In this document: one piece after another, positions 6,087-8,187 of the stretch
Layout of the letters: each line of letters begins with the position of its first letter
How positions within the stretch are numbered: position 1 is the stretch's first letter
From: Actinomycetota bacterium
GTDB lineage: Bacteria; Actinomycetota; Actinomycetes; Streptosporangiales; Streptosporangiaceae
Assembly: GCA_003168295.1 (NCBI GenBank)
Contig: PMST01000145.1
Location: forward strand, 1-8,187
Length of the DNA: 8,187 bases
Direction: 5' to 3'
Program-made: the position numbers and the translations under genes
Notes under the pieces: model-generated
What the model was told of the DNA's origin: nothing
The model's database searches: none
What the model saw: the letters and a program-made list of their open reading frames with translations, nothing else

Positions 6087-6105
6087 GCTGCCCGCTCAGC
6101 CGTCA
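6070..6105 (-). repeat. 16-bp direct repeat spanning permease stop and GntR start
   Basis: On the + strand GCCCGCTCAGCCGTCA is found at 6070-6085 and again, identically, at 6090-6105 (period 20). Read on the - strand, the first-encountered copy carries the permease stop TGA, and the second supplies the final TG of the GntR start ATG and its first codons. It looks like a short tandem duplication that set the present junction. No strong ribosome site is created; GAGCGGG is the nearest purine run. Confidence 0.85.
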
Positions 6106-7662
6106 CGCCGGCGCCGTGCCTCCGGTGCCCGTGGCCGGCTGCAGATCGTCGTCCGGGGATGGCGCCGTCACCGGCGCGAACGCCTTGGTCCGCCCGACGA
6201 TCAGGTAGTAGATGGCCCCGATCAGCGCGATCACGATCACCACCGTCCACAGGATCGGAATCCGGTTCAGGAAGCCGAGTCCCAGGCTGAGCAGGCCGCC
6301 GGTCTGCCGCGGCTCCGGGTTGCTGATCGCCCGCGGCCACGCGAAGTTGACCAGCATGGCCCCGCCGTAGAGCAGCGCGACCACGTTGACGAGCAGGCCC
6401 CAGCGGCCAAGCCGGAACGGCGCCTTGGCCTTGGGCCAGCCCCGGGCGCGGGCGCGCATGATCACGATGTTGCCGAGGAAGTAGCTCAGGTAGATCATGC
6501 CGGTGGCCGCGATCGCGATGGTCCCGGCGCCGGAGTACTTGATGAACGGGATCGCGGCGATCACCGCGACCACGATGCACGACCACACCGGGGTGTGCAG
6601 CCCGGGCGAGACCTTGGACAGCGACCCGGAGGCCGGAAGCTGGTTGTCCCGCGCCATCCCGAAGCAGAGCCGGATCGTGGCCGCCAGGATCGACAGGCAG
6701 CAGACGAAGATCGCCGCCGAGACCACGAACAGGTACAGGGTCGCGAAGCCGGTGGAGAAGTTGGCCTCGATGATCGCCGCGGGCCCGTACGCGCCCTTCA
6801 CCGCGGCCCCCAGGTTCGGGATCGCGACCAGCGTGCCGACCAGGAACACCCCGCCGATGATGAACGCGCCGACCACCGAGAACAGCACCGCCTTGGGCGC
6901 GGCCCGGCGGGGATCCTTGGTCTCCTCGGCCAGCGTCGACGCGGTGTCGAAGCCGTAGATCACGAACAGGCTCATGAACATCGCGGCCAGGAACGAGCTG
7001 GGCCCGACGTGGAACCCCGCGCTGTTGGTCACGACGTGGAAGCCCTGGTGGTTGTGGAACGCCATCAGGATCAGCGCGAACACGAACATGCCGAGGATCT
7101 CGAACAGCACGCCGGTGTTGTTGATGATCGCGACCAGGCGGACGCCGTAGATGTTGAGCACGGTGATCACGACCAGCGTGATGAGGGCCACCACCAGCTG
7201 GGTGTGCAGGCTGGCCGCGTTCAGCGAGTGCCAGCCGAGCCCGTTCAAAGCCGGGATCAGCGCCAGCGGCAATGTGGCCACCACCGCGGTGACGGTGAGG
7301 ATGCCGGCGAACAGGTAGATCCAGCCGGTGAACCAGGAGTAACTCCGGCTGGCCAGGTACTTCGTCCACTGGAAGACCGAACCGGCCACCGGGAAGTGGC
7401 TGGAGACCTCGGCGAAGTTCAGCGCGACGATGAACTGGCCGAGGGCTACCACCGGCCAGGTCCAGATGAACACCCCGCCGAGGGTGGTCAGGCCGAGCGC
7501 GAACAGGGTGAAGATACCGGTCGACGGTGAGATGTAGCTGAAGGCGACGGCGAACGAGCTGAACAGCCCGAGCGAACGCTTGAGTTCTTGTGAGTAGCCG
7601 AAGCGGGCCAGGTCAGCGGAGTCCCGCTCGGACCCGCTGGCGGCATGGGTTCCGGTGCGCAT
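6103..7662 (-). CDS. APC-superfamily permease, amino acid/choline transporter (ACT) type
   Basis: This is a membrane transporter of 519 residues with about twelve hydrophobic helices, full length for the family. Visible landmarks are the unwound TM1 segment ISPSTGIFTLF (44-54), the loop signature GFDTASTLAEETKDPRRAAP (237-256), FGMARDNQLP (334-343) and PFRLGRWG (415-422). The last of these is typical of the amino acid/choline branch that includes fungal GABA and choline permeases. The C-terminus is a hydrophilic tail. The start is secure: AAAGGAGG stands 8 bases upstream of ATG 7662. It is the first gene of an operon with the GntR regulator and is divergent from a choline-kinase-like phosphotransferase. 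That pairing favours an amino alcohol such as choline or ethanolamine as substrate, but an amino acid or GABA-like compound remains possible. Confidence 0.93.
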   Translation of the reverse strand: MRTGTHAASGSERDSADLARFGYSQELKRSLGLFSSFAVAFSYISPSTGIFTLFALGLTTLGGVFIWTWPVVALGQFIVALNFAEVSSHFPVAGSVFQWTKYLASRSYSWFTGWIYLFAGILTVTAVVATLPLALIPALNGLGWHSLNAASLHTQLVVALITLVVITVLNIYGVRLVAIINNTGVLFEILGMFVFALILMAFHNHQGFHVVTNSAGFHVGPSSFLAAMFMSLFVIYGFDTASTLAEETKDPRRAAPKAVLFSVVGAFIIGGVFLVGTLVAIPNLGAAVKGAYGPAAIIEANFSTGFATLYLFVVSAAIFVCCLSILAATIRLCFGMARDNQLPASGSLSKVSPGLHTPVWSCIVVAVIAAIPFIKYSGAGTIAIAATGMIYLSYFLGNIVIMRARARGWPKAKAPFRLGRWGLLVNVVALLYGGAMLVNFAWPRAISNPEPRQTGGLLSLGLGFLNRIPILWTVVIVIALIGAIYYLIVGRTKAFAPVTAPSPDDDLQPATGTGGTAPA

Positions 7663-7670
7663 GTCATTGG

Positions 7671-7678
7671 CCTCCTTT
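7671..7678 (-). promoter_or_regulatory. Strong ribosome binding site of the ACT-type permease
   Basis: On the - strand AAAGGAGG ends 8 bases before the ATG at 7662. It is the best ribosome site in the window and fixes this start. Confidence 0.9.
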
Positions 7679-7707
7679 GAGACCGACGGGATCCCCGTTG
7701 AGCGCTA

Positions 7708-7736
7708 AATGTACGGGCGCTACCGCTAACTGTCTA
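7708..7736 (-). promoter_or_regulatory. Predicted sigma-70-type promoter of the permease-GntR operon
   Basis: On the - strand TAGACA (7731-7736, five of six matches to TTGACA) is followed by a 17-base spacer and TACATT (7708-7713, matching TAnnnT). The predicted transcript start lies near 7701, leaving a leader of about 38 bases that contains the ribosome site. The -35 element lies inside operator box A. Confidence 0.65.
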
Positions 7737-7740
7737 GACC
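7726..7740 (-). promoter_or_regulatory. Operator-like box A (GTCTAGAC core)
   Basis: Read on the - strand the box is GGTCTAGACAGTTAG. Its core GTCTAGAC (7732-7739) is a perfect palindrome and resembles the core of sites bound by HutC-type GntR regulators of actinomycetes, such as the DasR element (GGTCTAGACC). It matches box B at 13 of 15 positions and covers the predicted -35 of both divergent promoters, so an occupying protein would block both. Confidence 0.65.
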
Positions 7741-7764
7741 CTTTCCAGGCCGGTGGCATACGGT
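7735..7764 (+). promoter_or_regulatory. Possible promoter of the phosphotransferase gene
   Basis: TAGACC (7735-7740) and TACGGT (7759-7764) are separated by 18 bases. The -10 fits TAnnnT and the -35 fits TTGACA at four of six positions. The start would be near 7771, giving a leader of about 30 bases that overlaps box B. It is weaker than the opposing promoter; a second TACGGT at 7771-7776 has no good -35. Confidence 0.4.
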
Positions 7765-7773
7765 GGCCCTTAC

Positions 7774-7788
7774 GGTCCAGACCGTTAG
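7774..7788 (+). promoter_or_regulatory. Operator-like box B (GGTCCAGACCGTTAG)
   Basis: This is a near copy of box A in opposite orientation (13 of 15 identical). It contains a perfect 6-2-6 inverted repeat, ACGGTC-CA-GACCGT, at 7772-7785. It lies just downstream of the predicted kinase -10, where a bound repressor would block initiation or elongation. Binding by the GntR protein at 5253-6086 is inferred from family and position. Confidence 0.65.
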
Positions 7789-7801
7789 TGACGGGGGAGG
7801 G

Positions 7802-8187
7802 ATGTCCGCGGAACTCGATGCCCTATGGGACCGAACGAACAGCCTGGCCGGCCAGCCGCGCATGGTCAGCGAGCTGTCCGGCGGCCTCACCAACCGCAAC
7901 TACCGGGTGGCCACGCCGGACGGGACCTTCGTCGCGCGTATCTCGGATAACAGCAGCGAACTGCTCGCCATCGACCGCGATTGCGAGTACCGCAACGCGG
8001 TGGCCGCCGCCGCCGCCGGGGCGGGCCCGCCGGTCGTCGAGTACCGTCCCGAAGACAGCCTGCTGGTCATCGGCTACATCGAGGGCCGGACCCTTGGCCC
8101 CGCCGACGTCGCCGCCGCGGACAACATCCCGCGCATCGCGCAGGCGTGCCGCCGGCTGCACTCCGGTCAGCGCTTCGGCAACGACTT
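7802..8187 (+). CDS. Choline/ethanolamine-kinase-like phosphotransferase, 3'-truncated
   Basis: The frame is open from ATG 7802 to the window edge, giving 128 complete residues of a protein normally near 300. It fits the LicA/choline kinase branch of the aminoglycoside phosphotransferase-like kinases. The nucleotide-binding loop LSGGLTNRNYRV is at about residues 25-36, followed by GTFVARIS (41-48), the acidic helix segment IDRDCEYRN, the hinge-like VIGYIEGRTL and then ACRRLH near the cut. The catalytic loop and metal-binding residues lie beyond the window. A purine run GGGGGAGGG abuts the ATG, an unusually short spacing, but no better in-frame start exists. These kinases phosphorylate choline, ethanolamine or related small alcohols with ATP in the cytoplasm. 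Divergent pairing with an ACT-type permease and a GntR regulator suggests uptake followed by phosphorylation. A homoserine-kinase- or hydroxylysine-kinase-like role is the main alternative. Confidence 0.88.
   Translation, partial: MSAELDALWDRTNSLAGQPRMVSELSGGLTNRNYRVATPDGTFVARISDNSSELLAIDRDCEYRNAVAAAAAGAGPPVVEYRPEDSLLVIGYIEGRTLGPADVAAADNIPRIAQACRRLHSGQRFGND

Noticed and set aside
6083..7369. 428-residue - strand ORF in another frame of the permease gene
   Set aside because: Its Arg/His/Gly/Pro composition has no hydrophobic pattern, and it overlaps the genuine permease, which has a strong ribosome site and family motifs.
5740..7530. 596-residue + strand ORF opposite the permease and GntR genes
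   Set aside because: It is made of low-complexity Arg/Asp/His/Gln runs and lies antisense to two clearly conserved proteins; it is a shadow of high-GC coding sequence.
7823..8161. 112-residue - strand ORF near the right edge
   Set aside because: It is antisense to the phosphotransferase, whose kinase motifs are clear in the + frame running off the window.

Overview
The window reads as chromosome of a high-GC actinomycete. Third codon positions are almost all G or C in every convincing gene. The gene families are typical of Actinobacteria: a PspC-domain histidine kinase with a NarL-type regulator, a DUF1707 membrane protein, and a HutC-type GntR regulator. Genus and species cannot be named from the sequence. 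No tRNA, rRNA, CRISPR array, insertion sequence or phage gene was seen.

Left part (1-3965 and on to 4475). A 5'-truncated APC-superfamily permease on the + strand ends at 1424 and converges on a two-component operon on the - strand. A perfect 14-bp hairpin at 1449-1480 lies between them and probably stops transcription from both sides. The operon encodes a PspC-domain membrane histidine kinase (2148-3482) and a LuxR/NarL response regulator (1495-2151), coupled by a 4-base ATGA overlap. Divergent from it are a small PspC-domain membrane protein (3612-3965) and a DUF1707 two-helix membrane protein (corrected start 3984, end 4475). The sensor's N-terminal PspC domain and the stand-alone PspC protein are clearly related. 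The four genes look like one envelope-sensing module read outwards from a shared intergenic region (3483-3611) that holds inverted repeats.

Middle part (4476-5252). This is the least explained stretch. A 39/39/42-bp repeat, itself doubled into two 120-bp super-units (4724-4963), is open on both strands. The + strand ORF gives glycine/aspartate repeats (GGGG[MI]TDPDSAVL). The - strand ORF gives proline/serine repeats ([V]IPPPPSTALSGS) behind an acidic, Trp-containing N-terminus. Both frames share the same wobble positions, so composition alone does not settle the strand. I list both as competing models and recognise neither family. A small 3 x 10-bp repeat lies just beyond it.

Right part (5253-8187). 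A GntR/HutC regulator (5253-6086) lies directly downstream of an APC permease of the amino acid/choline transporter type (6103-7662), both on the - strand. Divergent from them starts a choline/ethanolamine-kinase-like phosphotransferase (7802 to beyond the window). The 139-bp divergent region has two near-identical, oppositely oriented operator-like boxes. One overlaps the -35 elements of both predicted promoters; the other lies near the predicted start of the kinase transcript. The simplest reading is an uptake-and-phosphorylation pathway for an amino alcohol such as choline or ethanolamine, controlled by the local GntR protein. The substrate is inferred, not shown.
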